NCBI GenBank assembly: GCA_903838675.1
Contig: CAILZI010000169.1
Location: 1-38,321 of the forward strand
Source: an uncultured Verrucomicrobiota bacterium
GTDB lineage: Bacteria > Verrucomicrobiota > Verrucomicrobiia > Verrucomicrobiales > Verrucomicrobiaceae
DNA: 38,321 nucleotides
Direction: 5' to 3'
Numbering within the stretch: position 1 is the stretch's first letter; every line of letters starts with the position of its first letter. This document shows, one piece after another, positions 15,909-23,821 of this stretch. Under the pieces are notes generated by a model, which saw only the letters and a program-made list of their open reading frames with translations, was not told the origin of the DNA and did no database searches. The position numbers and the translations under genes were made by a program.

Positions 15909-18686
15909 ATGAGCATACGTCACGCCGCCTTTCTGTCATTCTTGTCCTTTTCAACTCTCGCCGCATGGGCGGATGAGTTCCCGAAACCCTTCAACACCGA
16001 AAAGGGCGATCCGATGCCTGCCGAAGAGGTGGCACGGACGATGGAACTGCCGAAGGGCTTCAAGTGCGTGGTGTTTGCCGCCGAGCCGGATGTGCAGCAG
16101 CCGATCGCCATGAGCTGGGATAAGACAGGCCGGCTGTGGGTGGCGGAAAACTACACGTATGCCGAGAACCCCATGCGCTGGGACACGAAGCTGCGGGACC
16201 GGATCATCATCCTGGAAGACAAGGACGGCGACGGCAAGCATGACGGGCGGAAGGTGTTCTGGGAGGGCGGCAGCTACCTGACGAGTGTGGAGACCGGCTA
16301 CGGCGGCGTGTGGGTGCTGCACAATGGCACGCTGAGCTTCATTGCCGACAAGAACGGCGATGACGTGCCGGATGGCGAGCCCGAGGTGCTGCTCGACGGA
16401 TTCAATGTGAAGACCATCGGCCACAATATCGTCAACGGATTGCGCTGGGGGCCGGATGGCTGGCTCTATGGCCGCCACGGCATCACCGACACCTCGAGTG
16501 TCGGCGCACCGGGCACGCCAGCGGACAAGCGCATCAAGATGAACTGCGCCATCTGGCGCTATCACCCCACACTGAAGATTTTGGAAACCGTGGCGCACGG
16601 CGGCACGAACTCCTGGGGCCATGACTGGAATGCCAACGGCGACCTGTTCATGATCAACACGGTGATCGGCCACCTGTGGCATGTGATCCCCGGGGCGTAC
16701 TACCGCCGCATGTTTGGCACGCATCTGAACCCGCATGTGTATGAGATCATCGAGCAGACGGCTGACCACTTCCACTGGGATACCGGATCGGAGAAATGGG
16801 ACACCATCCGCAAGGGCATCAGCAACAAGACGGCCGAACTCGGTGGTGGCCACGCGCATGTGGGCATGCTCATCTATCAGGGCGGCCTCTGGCCCAAGGA
16901 ATACGACGGTGCCATGCTCACCTGCAACCTGCATGGCAACCGCATCAACATGGACCGGCTGGAGCGCGAGGGCTGCGGCTATGTGGGCAAGCACGCGCCT
17001 GACTTCATGCAGGCCAAGGACAAATGGTTCCGCGGCATTGACCTCCTCACCTGCCCGGATGGCAACGTCGTCGTGTCTGACTGGAGCGACAGCGGTGAGT
17101 GCCATGACAACGACGGCGTGCACCGGACGAGCGGGCGGATTTACAAGATTGTGTACGGGGAGTCGAAGAAGGGGGAACGCTCTGCCAGCAACAACTGGTG
17201 GGCCCGCATGGACCTGCAGCAGCAGTTTGAAAAAGGCGCCGGGCCTGCACCGCGTGCCCTGCACGGACTGGCAGATGCCAGCAGCAAAGACGGGCTCGTC
17301 AGATTGCAAACCGCATCTGACATGCAGCGCCTTCCGCTTGAAGAACGCTGGCCCATCGCCACTGCGCTGGCCAAGCACGAAGAAGACGCCAACGACCGCC
17401 AGCAACCGCTCATGATCTGGTATGGCATTGAGCCTGCCGTGGCGGCGGAACCGATGAAGGGTGTGGAGTTGATCAAGGAGGCAAAGCTGCCGACCGTGCG
17501 CCGACTGGTGGCGCGGCGGATTGCGGAGATGATCGAAGCAAAGCCAGAGGCGGTGGATGCGCTGGTGGCGCTGATGACGGAGCGCGCGGATGTGCGTGAC
17601 GATGTGCTGGCGGGAATCGCCGCAGGGCTGGATGGCTTCAGCACCGCGCAGAAGCCGAAGAGCTGGAATGAGTTTGTGACCAAGGCTTCTGCAAGTGCTG
17701 GCGCAGGTGCGGATGCAGAACGGGCTAAAGCCCGAACTACGTACATCCAGACGCTTTCCGTCGTGTTCGGCAGTGGTCGTGCCTCGGATGATTTGATCGT
17801 GATTGTGAAAAACGGTGAAGGTGATGCGAATGCGCGGCTCAATGCTTTCAAGAGCCTCACACGCAGCGCAAAGCCGGAACTGCTGCCGGTGATTCGTGGG
17901 CTGATCAATGACAAGGTGCTGGGCACCGTTTCGCGCAAGGCGCTGGCAGCTTATGATGACCCGAACATCCCCAAGGCGATGCTCAATCCATGGCCCGGCC
18001 GCAGCGAGGAGCAGCAGGCCGCCACGGTGGCGACGCTGACTTCACGTCCGAGCTATGCGAAGGCACTGCTGGAAGCGATCAAAGCCAAGAAGGTGCCAGC
18101 CACGGCCATCTCCCCTTTCCAGGCGCGGCAAATCCGCAGCCTGGGTGATGAATCACTCAATACCCTGCTCACCGAAGCATGGGGCGAGATTCGCGACACA
18201 CCAGAAGCTAAGAAAGCCGAGTTTGCGAAGTGGGAAGGCCTTCTGAAGCAGGAGGTGGTGGCGAAGGCGGACCCGGCCAAGGGCCGCATGATCTTCATGG
18301 CGGCGTGCAGCGCCTGCCATAAGCTCTACGGTCAGGGCGGTGCCATCGGCCCCGAACTGACGGGCAGTGACCGCCACAACCTGAAGTACCTCCTCGAAAA
18401 CATCCTGGACCCCAGCGCCGTGGTGCCCGCGGATTTCCGCGTGAGCGTGCTCAATCTCAAGGACGGCCGCACCATCACTGGCGTGATCCCCGAGCAGACA
18501 GAGCGCACCCTGACGGTGCAAACTCCCGCTGAGCGGCTGACCATCGAGCGCACGCAGATCGTGAAGCAGGCGCAGCTGCCCATTTCTCTAATGCCAGAAG
18601 GACTGCTGTCCGCACTGGGAGATGAGAACGTGAAGAATCTGATCGCTTATCTGATGTCGAACGGACAGGTGGAGATGCCAAAGTAA
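15909..18686 (+). CDS. PVC-type secreted dehydrogenase-like/HEAT/haem-binding CxxCH protein
   Basis: A 925-residue protein with signal peptide (MSIRHAAFLSFLSFSTLAAWA). The first roughly 380 residues are the Pirellula/Verrucomicrobium-type membrane-bound-dehydrogenase domain (TIGR02604), a beta-propeller with MSWDKTGRLWVAENYTY and HNIVNGLRWGPDGWLYGRHG. A helical HEAT-like middle follows. The C-terminus is the TIGR02603 haem-binding domain with CSACH at 800-804 and NILDPSAVVPADF. The frame is open upstream to 15711, but only the ATG at 15909 starts a signal peptide. Codons 605-609 coincide with a palindromic repeat. Such proteins are thought to oxidise sugars or alcohols outside the cytoplasm; the substrate is unknown. 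Confidence 0.93.
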   Translation: MSIRHAAFLSFLSFSTLAAWADEFPKPFNTEKGDPMPAEEVARTMELPKGFKCVVFAAEPDVQQPIAMSWDKTGRLWVAENYTYAENPMRWDTKLRDRIIILEDKDGDGKHDGRKVFWEGGSYLTSVETGYGGVWVLHNGTLSFIADKNGDDVPDGEPEVLLDGFNVKTIGHNIVNGLRWGPDGWLYGRHGITDTSSVGAPGTPADKRIKMNCAIWRYHPTLKILETVAHGGTNSWGHDWNANGDLFMINTVIGHLWHVIPGAYYRRMFGTHLNPHVYEIIEQTADHFHWDTGSEKWDTIRKGISNKTAELGGGHAHVGMLIYQGGLWPKEYDGAMLTCNLHGNRINMDRLEREGCGYVGKHAPDFMQAKDKWFRGIDLLTCPDGNVVVSDWSDSGECHDNDGVHRTSGRIYKIVYGESKKGERSASNNWWARMDLQQQFEKGAGPAPRALHGLADASSKDGLVRLQTASDMQRLPLEERWPIATALAKHEEDANDRQQPLMIWYGIEPAVAAEPMKGVELIKEAKLPTVRRLVARRIAEMIEAKPEAVDALVALMTERADVRDDVLAGIAAGLDGFSTAQKPKSWNEFVTKASASAGAGADAERAKARTTYIQTLSVVFGSGRASDDLIVIVKNGEGDANARLNAFKSLTRSAKPELLPVIRGLINDKVLGTVSRKALAAYDDPNIPKAMLNPWPGRSEEQQAATVATLTSRPSYAKALLEAIKAKKVPATAISPFQARQIRSLGDESLNTLLTEAWGEIRDTPEAKKAEFAKWEGLLKQEVVAKADPAKGRMIFMAACSACHKLYGQGGAIGPELTGSDRHNLKYLLENILDPSAVVPADFRVSVLNLKDGRTITGVIPEQTERTLTVQTPAERLTIERTQIVKQAQLPISLMPEGLLSALGDENVKNLIAYLMSNGQVEMPK
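17721..17734. repeat. REP-like palindrome inside the haem-protein coding region
   Basis: CGGGCTAAAGCCCG is a perfect 6-bp inverted repeat around AA, within AACGGGCTAAAGCCCGAAC. It is read in frame as codons 605-609 (R-A-K-A-R) in an alanine/lysine-rich linker of the PVC haem protein. From memory, GGGCTAAAGCCC elements recur as dispersed intergenic repeats in several bacterial groups including Verrucomicrobiota. No second copy is visible in this window. Confidence 0.5.
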
Positions 18687-18784
18687 TGTCGAACGCCGAA
18701 TTTCCGAATGTCGAATTAATGACGAAGCAGTAATGACGAAGTGATTGCGGTTGCGCAGCCATTCGTCATGCTGATTTCGTCATT
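18685..18784. repeat. Short direct and inverted repeats between the haem protein and menA
   Basis: The 106-base gap is almost wholly made of short repeats. AATGTCGAA occurs at 18685-18693 and 18707-18715. AATGACGAAG occurs at 18718-18727 and 18732-18741. The inverse TTCGTCAT occurs at 18762-18769 and TTCGTCATT at 18776-18784. The direct AATGACGAA copies can pair with the inverse copies around a G/C-rich middle (GGTTGCGCAGCC), giving a potential long hairpin. The first repeat begins inside the TAA stop of the upstream gene. It may also act as a transcript end, but there is no U-tract. Confidence 0.65.
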
Positions 18785-18792
18785 CCTCCCAA

Positions 18793-19689
18793 ATGCCCCA
18801 CTTCTTCGACTGGATCGCCGCTGCACGCCCGAAAACACTCGGGGCGGCCATCGCGCCTGTGATGGTGGGTTGTGCGCTGGCGGCGAAGATTTCGGGGCAC
18901 TTTGATTGGTGGCTGGCTTTCTGCACGCTGGGGAGCTGCGGGGCGCTGCAGATCGCGACGAATTTTTTCAATGACGCGCTGGATTCGATCAAAGGCGCGG
19001 ACACGAAGGCACGCATCGGGCCGCGGCGCATCACGGCGAGTGGTGTGGCTTCGCCTGGGGCGGTGAAGTTTGCGGCGTGGCTGATGCTGGGAGTGGCGAC
19101 GCTGCTGGCGGTGCCCTTGTTTGAAGCACGGGGGCTGCCGATTCTTTTCATTGGCATTCCATCGCTCTACTTCTGCTTTGGCTATACGGGCGGGCCGGTG
19201 CCGCTGGCGTATCGCGGACTGGGCGAGCTGTTTGTGATCTTGTTCTTCGGCTTCGTAGCGGTGACGGGTACGGCGTTTGTACAAACCGGCGAATGGTATG
19301 AGGGGGCGGTGGTGGCGGGTTTTCAAATCGGCTGCCTGAGCACCGTCTTGATCGCAATCAACAATCTGCGCGATGTCGTGGAGGATCGGCAGACCGGCAA
19401 GAAGACGCTGGCAGTGCGGCTGGGCGTGGGCTTTGCGCGGGCGGAGATCGTATTGCTCATCGTCGCCGCGCATGCGGCGGGAGTTTATTGGCTGCAGCAG
19501 GGCTGGCCGCGAGTTTTCAGCCTGCCGCTGATCACCCTCCCCATCGGCCTGTTCGTGTGCTGGCGGGTGATCGCCGAACCACCAAGCCGAGGTCACAACC
19601 GCCTGCTGGCGATGAGCGGGGGGCAGCTCCTGCTGTTTGCCGCTTTGATGTGCTGGGCCATCGTCAAGGCACATGACGTGATGCCCTGA
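18793..19689 (+). CDS. menA: 1,4-dihydroxy-2-naphthoate polyprenyltransferase MenA
   Basis: A 298-residue UbiA-superfamily membrane prenyltransferase with about eight or nine helices. The first aspartate-rich motif is NFFNDALDSIKGAD and the second is NNLRDVVEDRQTGKKTLAVR; both bind Mg-diphosphate. The N-terminal AARPKTLGAAIAPV and mid-protein GYTGGPVPLAYRGLGE are typical of MenA rather than UbiA. It joins the polyprenyl tail to DHNA in menaquinone synthesis at the cytoplasmic membrane. It is followed by menC and menE on the same strand, which supports the assignment. No Shine-Dalgarno sequence is visible before the ATG (TCATTCCTCCCAA). Confidence 0.93.
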   Translation: MPHFFDWIAAARPKTLGAAIAPVMVGCALAAKISGHFDWWLAFCTLGSCGALQIATNFFNDALDSIKGADTKARIGPRRITASGVASPGAVKFAAWLMLGVATLLAVPLFEARGLPILFIGIPSLYFCFGYTGGPVPLAYRGLGELFVILFFGFVAVTGTAFVQTGEWYEGAVVAGFQIGCLSTVLIAINNLRDVVEDRQTGKKTLAVRLGVGFARAEIVLLIVAAHAAGVYWLQQGWPRVFSLPLITLPIGLFVCWRVIAEPPSRGHNRLLAMSGGQLLLFAALMCWAIVKAHDVMP

Positions 19690-19731
19690 GAAACCCTCTG
19701 GAAGAGGACTTATCGGTCGTATATTACAGCT

Positions 19732-19752
19732 ATGGACCTATTCGCCGAATGA
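19732..19752 (+). other. Six-codon minicistron overlapping the menC start
   Basis: ATG GAC CTA TTC GCC GAA TGA encodes MDLFAE, and its TGA overlaps the menC ATG as ATGA. It lies just after an AT-rich stretch (CGTATATTACAGC) that could be a promoter -10 region. It could load ribosomes for a menC gene that lacks a Shine-Dalgarno sequence, or be chance. Confidence 0.25.
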
Positions 19753-20714
19753 CCGACACGACCATCCACGTCCATGAATACCTCCTGCGTAGCGGGGTGT
19801 CGCTGAATGCGGCGTCCGTGCGGCGGGTGTTTGCGGGAGCGTTGATCTGCGTGAATGGAGGCTACGGCTGCGTGCACCCGTGGCCTGAATTTGGCGATGC
19901 GCCGGTGGAGGAGCAGCTGCGTCTGCTCAGCCAGGGTGTCACGACTCCGGTGACGGCCATGGCCTTGCGCTGTGCGGAAATCGACGGCGCGGCACGACGT
20001 GCGGGGGTGAGTTTGTTTGAGGGGCTGGAGATTCCACGCAGCCATTATTCCTGGAGTTTTGCGGCGGACACTGAGGCGCAGATGGAGCGAGTGCTGGCAG
20101 AGGGCTGGCCCGCAGTCAAGGCGAAGGGATTCGCGAACCACATCGAGACGAGCCGCTTTCTCGAAGCCTGTGCAAGGCGCTTTGAGCAGCAGAAGGTACG
20201 ATTGCGCGTGGATTTCAACGGCGTGCTAAACCAGCAGGCGTTTGAGAAGTTCATCGAGTCCCTGCCAGAGCCGGTGTCCCGCGCGCTCGATTTCGTGGAG
20301 GATCCGTTTCCGTATGATGCGGCGGCATGGGAAGCCATGCGCCAGCAGTGGGGAGTGAAGCTTGCGCTCGACAAAGGCTGGAAAGACGGCACACAGGGCT
20401 TCGATGCGGTGGTGGTCAAACCCGCAAGACGTGATTGGCGCCTAGTAGCGCAAACGCATCCGCAGCATCCGCTGGTGCTCACCTCGGCGATGGATCATGC
20501 GCTGGGCCAGATGTTTGCGGCGTATGAAGCAGCGGTGGCCCAGTCCGAAGGGCAGGCCCTGGACTTCTGCGGGCTGTGCACGGAGCACCTGTTTGAGAAG
20601 GATGAGTTCTTTGAACGGGTGACCTCCCATGGAGGCCATTTGTCGGCGGACCGCAGCGGAGGCGGCTTGGGATTTGGCGAAATTCTGGAGGCATTGCCAT
20701 GGAGACGGCTTTGA
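19749..20714 (+). CDS. menC: o-Succinylbenzoate synthase MenC
   Basis: A 321-residue enolase-superfamily enzyme that dehydrates SHCHC to o-succinylbenzoate in menaquinone synthesis. The catalytic lysine motif is VKAKGF (K-x-K, about residues 123-128). Metal ligands are in LRVDFNGVL and LDFVEDPFPYD. The second catalytic lysine is in AVVVKPARRD, and LVLTSAMDHALG corresponds to the late conserved loop. The protein is divergent in sequence, as MenC proteins usually are, but the motif order and the position between menA and menE make the call secure. Confidence 0.88.
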   Translation: MTDTTIHVHEYLLRSGVSLNAASVRRVFAGALICVNGGYGCVHPWPEFGDAPVEEQLRLLSQGVTTPVTAMALRCAEIDGAARRAGVSLFEGLEIPRSHYSWSFAADTEAQMERVLAEGWPAVKAKGFANHIETSRFLEACARRFEQQKVRLRVDFNGVLNQQAFEKFIESLPEPVSRALDFVEDPFPYDAAAWEAMRQQWGVKLALDKGWKDGTQGFDAVVVKPARRDWRLVAQTHPQHPLVLTSAMDHALGQMFAAYEAAVAQSEGQALDFCGLCTEHLFEKDEFFERVTSHGGHLSADRSGGGLGFGEILEALPWRRL

Positions 20715-21826
20715 TGCTTCGGCCCGAGTTTTGGCATGACGGCAGCGTGTGGATCGCAGAGCCCGCGCCTTCTGAGGAAGGACGTGCACTGGCAGAGTTC
20801 GCACGACATGAGCTGCAGGTGAGTGACTGGTGTTTTTTTCAAACGAGCGGTACGGAGGGAGTGCGCAAGTGGGTGGGCCTGAAGAAGGAAGCGCTCATGA
20901 TTTCCGCGCGGGCGGTGAATGCGCATTTCAACATCACCGAACGCGATCACTGGCTGCTGGCGTTGCCGACTCACCATGTGGGTGGTTTCGGCGTGCTCAC
21001 CCGTTCTTTTGTGTGCGGCAGCCAGGTCACCGAGCTGACGGGAAAATGGAACGCCGCCGCGTTTGTGCAGAAGTGCGAAGAGGTGGGGGCGACGATCGCC
21101 TCGCTGGTGCCCACGCAGGTTTTTGATCTGGTGGCGGCCAAGTTGAGCGCGCCACAATCCATGCGCGTCGTTTTGGTGGGAGGAGGTGCGCTGAACCGCG
21201 AACTGGAAGATGCGGCGCTGGAACTAGGGTGGTCCATCCACCGCACGTATGGGATGACAGAAACGGCCTCAGGCGTGGCCGCGCAACGGGTACCCGGCGG
21301 GGAGCTTGAGGTGCTGCCCATCTGGCACGTGAGCACGGAAGAAGATGGTGTACTCCGCGTGCGCGGAGAGGCGCTGGCCAAGGGATATGCAGTCTGTACC
21401 GCGGCTGCCTGGTGTTGGGAGGCGATTCCGGGCGGAACCGGATTGCGCACGCGTGACTGTGTGGAGGTGCTTCAGGTGAATGGCAGGCGCTGCATCCGCT
21501 TTGTAGGCCGCGAATCCGGAACCGTGAAAATCCTCGGTGAACTGGTGTCGCTGGAGCCAATCCAGGATCAAATCGAAGCGCTGAAACTCACGCTCGGACT
21601 GCACGGGGCGGATGCGGCGGTGTGTGACGTTGCCGATCAGCGGAAAGAAAGCCGACTGGTCCTGGCGGTGTGCGGGATGAACGCGGCGGATGCCATACGG
21701 CTGCAAAAAAGCCTCAACGAAACGTTGAGGCCTTTGGAGCACATTCAAGAGACACGCATCCTTGATGCCATCCCCCGCAGCGAGCTCGGCAAAGTGCGGC
21801 TGGCCGAACTTCGCACGCTGCTGTGA
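20699..21826 (+). CDS. menE: o-Succinylbenzoate-CoA ligase MenE
   Basis: A 375-residue acyl-CoA synthetase-type adenylating enzyme. The phosphate-binding motif is QTSGTEGVRKWVG, the central motif is HRTYGMTETASGVA, and RTRDCVEVLQVNGRRCIRFVGRESGTVKILGE holds the hinge region. The C-terminus DAIPRSELGKVRLAEL carries the catalytic lysine region. It activates o-succinylbenzoate for ring closure by MenB. The open frame overlaps menC by 16 bases. An alternative ATG at 20714 would overlap the menC TGA as TGATG and give MLRPEFWHDG; that arrangement would favour reinitiation and I cannot decide between the two. Confidence 0.9.
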   Translation: METALMLRPEFWHDGSVWIAEPAPSEEGRALAEFARHELQVSDWCFFQTSGTEGVRKWVGLKKEALMISARAVNAHFNITERDHWLLALPTHHVGGFGVLTRSFVCGSQVTELTGKWNAAAFVQKCEEVGATIASLVPTQVFDLVAAKLSAPQSMRVVLVGGGALNRELEDAALELGWSIHRTYGMTETASGVAAQRVPGGELEVLPIWHVSTEEDGVLRVRGEALAKGYAVCTAAAWCWEAIPGGTGLRTRDCVEVLQVNGRRCIRFVGRESGTVKILGELVSLEPIQDQIEALKLTLGLHGADAAVCDVADQRKESRLVLAVCGMNAADAIRLQKSLNETLRPLEHIQETRILDAIPRSELGKVRLAELRTLL

Positions 21827-21829
21827 GAC

Positions 21830-22444
21830 TTACTTGTCTTCCTTCGGAGCCGAGCCGTCCAGCGGAGTAATGACGGGACGGTCTTTCATTTCAGGAGAGA
21901 TGAGATAGTTTTTAGGATTGGCCGGATCGGTGACGAAGGAGATGAGAAAGAGCTCCTCAATCTTGTCAGTGAGCGTTTCCTGCGAGGTGCGCACGGTGGC
22001 GTGGACGTAGCCCTTGTCCTTTTCTTCGACGAGCCCGAGCACGATGACTTTAAGGGTCTCCTGTTTCCGCTTGGTGGCTTCAGGGGTGAGCTTGAGCTTT
22101 TTGTGCCAGGCCTCTCGATCCACCTGATAAAACTCCTGAGGCGACATTTTTTCCAATTCGCTGACGCCTTTCACATTGTAACCGGCGAGCATGTTCTCCT
22201 CGTCAGACATGGTTGGGGCGGATTTGATGATGTTGACCGTTTCACGCTGACGGCGTTCCAAAGAGGAGGGCACCAGCATCTGCGATGCGGTCTTCCAGTC
22301 TTGCTGGACAACAGCGGTGAGATATTTTTTCACCAAGGCTGCGCAGGGATGATCGAGCGACAGCTGCTCTGCCTGGACCGGCAAAACGGCAAGGGTGAGG
22401 AGGGAAACGGCAAACAGGCAACGAATAAAGAGACGCACGTGCAT
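21830..22444 (-). CDS. Secreted protein of unknown function
   Basis: A 204-residue protein with a clear signal peptide (RLFIRCLFAVSLLTLAVLPVQA) and a charged mature part. The segment CAALVKKYLTAVVQQDWKTASQML resembles the opening helices of NTF2-like or DUF4878-type domains, where secreted proteins sense or bind ligands, but I cannot confirm that. The middle is lysine-rich (YVHATVRTSQETL in a predicted strand), and the tail is PLDGSAPKEDK. It converges on menE with three bases between the stops. I do not recognise the family. Confidence 0.75.
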   Translation of the reverse strand: MHVRLFIRCLFAVSLLTLAVLPVQAEQLSLDHPCAALVKKYLTAVVQQDWKTASQMLVPSSLERRQRETVNIIKSAPTMSDEENMLAGYNVKGVSELEKMSPQEFYQVDREAWHKKLKLTPEATKRKQETLKVIVLGLVEEKDKGYVHATVRTSQETLTDKIEELFLISFVTDPANPKNYLISPEMKDRPVITPLDGSAPKEDK

Positions 22445-22521
22445 AGAAAGTTGGAGTCGGAAAGGGGACGCTTAGTAAGCGCTGGCAGAATGCACGTCAA
22501 ATAAAGAAACCCACCCTTAAA

Positions 22522-22540
22522 GGCGGCCAAGGCAGCCGCC
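22522..22540. other. Hairpin in the divergent intergenic region
   Basis: The 218-base gap between the secreted hypothetical gene (-) and the glycine-zipper gene (+) contains GGCGGC-CAAGGCA-GCCGCC, a perfect 6-bp stem about 80 bases upstream of the - strand ATG. It could be a 5' UTR element or a boundary between divergent promoters. On the + side the sequence is AT-rich up to the ATG at 22663, with no promoter I can name confidently. Confidence 0.35.
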
Positions 22541-22662
22541 ATATGCGAAACAAAATAGGCGCAGGATCTTGCCACAATACGTAGGAATTTTCTTTTCTTT
22601 GTGAACAATTCGAGCCTATTTAACGACAAAGCAGACTGCTTGAGCACAATAATCACAATATT

Positions 22663-22899
22663 ATGAAACACCTCATTCTCTCTATCATCACCGCTGCTAC
22701 ATTCTCATCCTGCGCCACCGGACCTGGAGCTCAACAGGGAGCTGTCATAGGCGGTCTGGGCGGAGCTGCCGTCGGCGGCATCATCGGATCTCAAAGTGGG
22801 CGTGGCCTCGAAGGCGCTCTCATCGGTGGCGGCCTCGGAGCTTTGGGCGGCAACGCCCTCGGCAACGCCCAAGACCGCCGTCGCGGTTACTACTATTAA
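22663..22899 (+). CDS. Glycine-zipper lipoprotein, copy 1
   Basis: A 78-residue lipoprotein precursor. The signal peptide ends in the lipobox-like SSC (TAATFSSCATG), followed by a glycine-zipper region in two halves, GGAAVGGIIGSQSGRGLEG and GGGLGALGGNALGNAQ, ending RRRGYYY. Glycine-zipper proteins of this kind (OsmB/SlyB-like) insert in or under the outer membrane; the exact function is unknown. A paralogue follows 39 bases downstream on the same strand. No Shine-Dalgarno sequence is seen before the ATG. Confidence 0.87.
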   Translation: MKHLILSIITAATFSSCATGPGAQQGAVIGGLGGAAVGGIIGSQSGRGLEGALIGGGLGALGGNALGNAQDRRRGYYY

Positions 22900-22938
22900 T
22901 ACTGCCCCCCAAAGTTTCACCTCACCCCATTAAAAAAC

Positions 22939-23259
22939 ATGAAAAAAAGCCTACTCACGATTCTAACAGCCGTCTCACTGGTCTCCTGTGCATCGGGTCC
23001 GAATGCGCAAACAGGTTCCGTTCTTGGAGCATTGGGCGGTGCTGCTGTCGGCGGCATCATTGGATCACAAAGCCATCGCGGACTTGAAGGTGCCGCCATC
23101 GGTGGTGCGCTTGGAGCCATGGGTGGCAACGCCCTCGGCAATGCCCGTGACCAGCGCCAGCAGCAATACTATCAAGGCCAGCAGCAGGGCTATCGTGGTG
23201 GCCCACCACAGCAACAGCAGGGCTACTACGACCGCAACGGCAACTACCACTACTACTAA
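22939..23259 (+). CDS. Glycine-zipper lipoprotein, copy 2
   Basis: A 106-residue paralogue of the preceding gene: signal peptide with lipobox LVSCASG, glycine zipper GGAAVGGIIGSQSHRGLEG and GGALGAMGGNALGNAR, then an added tail rich in Q, G and Y (QQQYYQGQQQGYRGG, DRNGNYHYY). The zipper regions of the two genes match closely at DNA level, implying a recent tandem duplication. A strong stem-loop terminator follows 33 bases after the stop. The A-rich leader (CATTAAAAAAC) has no Shine-Dalgarno motif. Confidence 0.88.
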   Translation: MKKSLLTILTAVSLVSCASGPNAQTGSVLGALGGAAVGGIIGSQSHRGLEGAAIGGALGAMGGNALGNARDQRQQQYYQGQQQGYRGGPPQQQQGYYDRNGNYHYY

Positions 23260-23292
23260 ACGCATCTTTGCTTGCAGAGCAACGATCCCCGG

Positions 23293-23340
23293 AGAGCCTC
23301 ACCCGATGATGTCAAAAATCGGTGAGGCTCTTTTATTTTT
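23293..23340 (+). terminator. Rho-independent terminator overlapping the gtrA-like start
   Basis: AGAGCCTCACC (23293-23303) pairs perfectly with GGTGAGGCTCT (23321-23331). Beyond a bulged C, three more pairs extend the stem to a ten-base loop. It is followed by TTTATTTTT (23332-23340). It would end the glycine-zipper transcript, yet the first ATGs of the next gene (23306, 23309) lie in its upper stem and loop. Confidence 0.85.
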
Positions 23341-23815
23341 CCGTGAGAACGACTGGCGTTCGATAGTTACGCGTCTGAACACGCGTGACACGCATCCGTT
23401 GATCCAGTTCATCAAGTATGGCATCTGCGGAGTAGGCTCGCTGACCCTCACGACTGCGATCTTTTATGCCCTGTCCAGATGGGGAATGTATCCGGCTTTG
23501 GTCAGCAGTGGCGTGCCCGATGCGGTGCGTGCAATGAACAGCATTTACAACAACATCATCGCCTTTTTCTTCGGCAATATTTTCGCCTATGTCACCAACT
23601 CCCTGTGGGTGTTCACCCCCGGACGGCACCACAGGGTGCTGGAGTTTTTTTACTTTTCGGTGGTCAGTTCGACGGGATTTGGCATCGGCCTGCTCTCCGG
23701 GCCCTACCTCATCAAATGGTACGGCATCAGCACATTGTCCGCGCAATTGCTGTTGATCGTTTCTTCCACCCTGGTGAATTTCATCTGTCGGAAGCTCTTT
23801 GTGTTCAAAGGCTGA
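23306..23815 (+). CDS. GtrA-family membrane protein
   Basis: A protein of about 169 residues with four predicted membrane helices. The segment FIKYGICGVGSLTLTTAIFY starts the GtrA-like domain (PF04138), and NIIAFFFGNIFAYVTNSLWVF followed by LVNFICRKLFVFKG is the family's second half. GtrA proteins are thought to flip or support transfer of polyprenyl-linked sugars in envelope glycan synthesis. Its only nearby ATGs, 23306 and 23309, sit inside the terminator hairpin. Otherwise a GTG at 23343 is out of frame and a TTG near 23400 (LIQFIKYG) would be needed. Start uncertain; the family call is good. Confidence 0.8.
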   Translation: MMSKIGEALLFFRENDWRSIVTRLNTRDTHPLIQFIKYGICGVGSLTLTTAIFYALSRWGMYPALVSSGVPDAVRAMNSIYNNIIAFFFGNIFAYVTNSLWVFTPGRHHRVLEFFYFSVVSSTGFGIGLLSGPYLIKWYGISTLSAQLLLIVSSTLVNFICRKLFVFKG

Positions 23816-23821
23816 CGCCGC

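Noticed and set aside
15951..17405. A 484-residue - strand frame opposite the PVC haem protein
   Set aside because: Its peptide has no recognisable motifs and is rich in A/V/H as expected from the antisense of a GC-rich gene; the + strand protein is clearly real.
18685..18784. CRISPR-like repeat array
   Set aside because: Repeats are 9-10 bases, irregularly spaced, partly inverted, and no cas genes are present.
22663..23259. Tandem repeat or mobile element
   Set aside because: The similarity is confined to two short lipoprotein genes with normal start and stop codons; no transposase or terminal repeats are seen.
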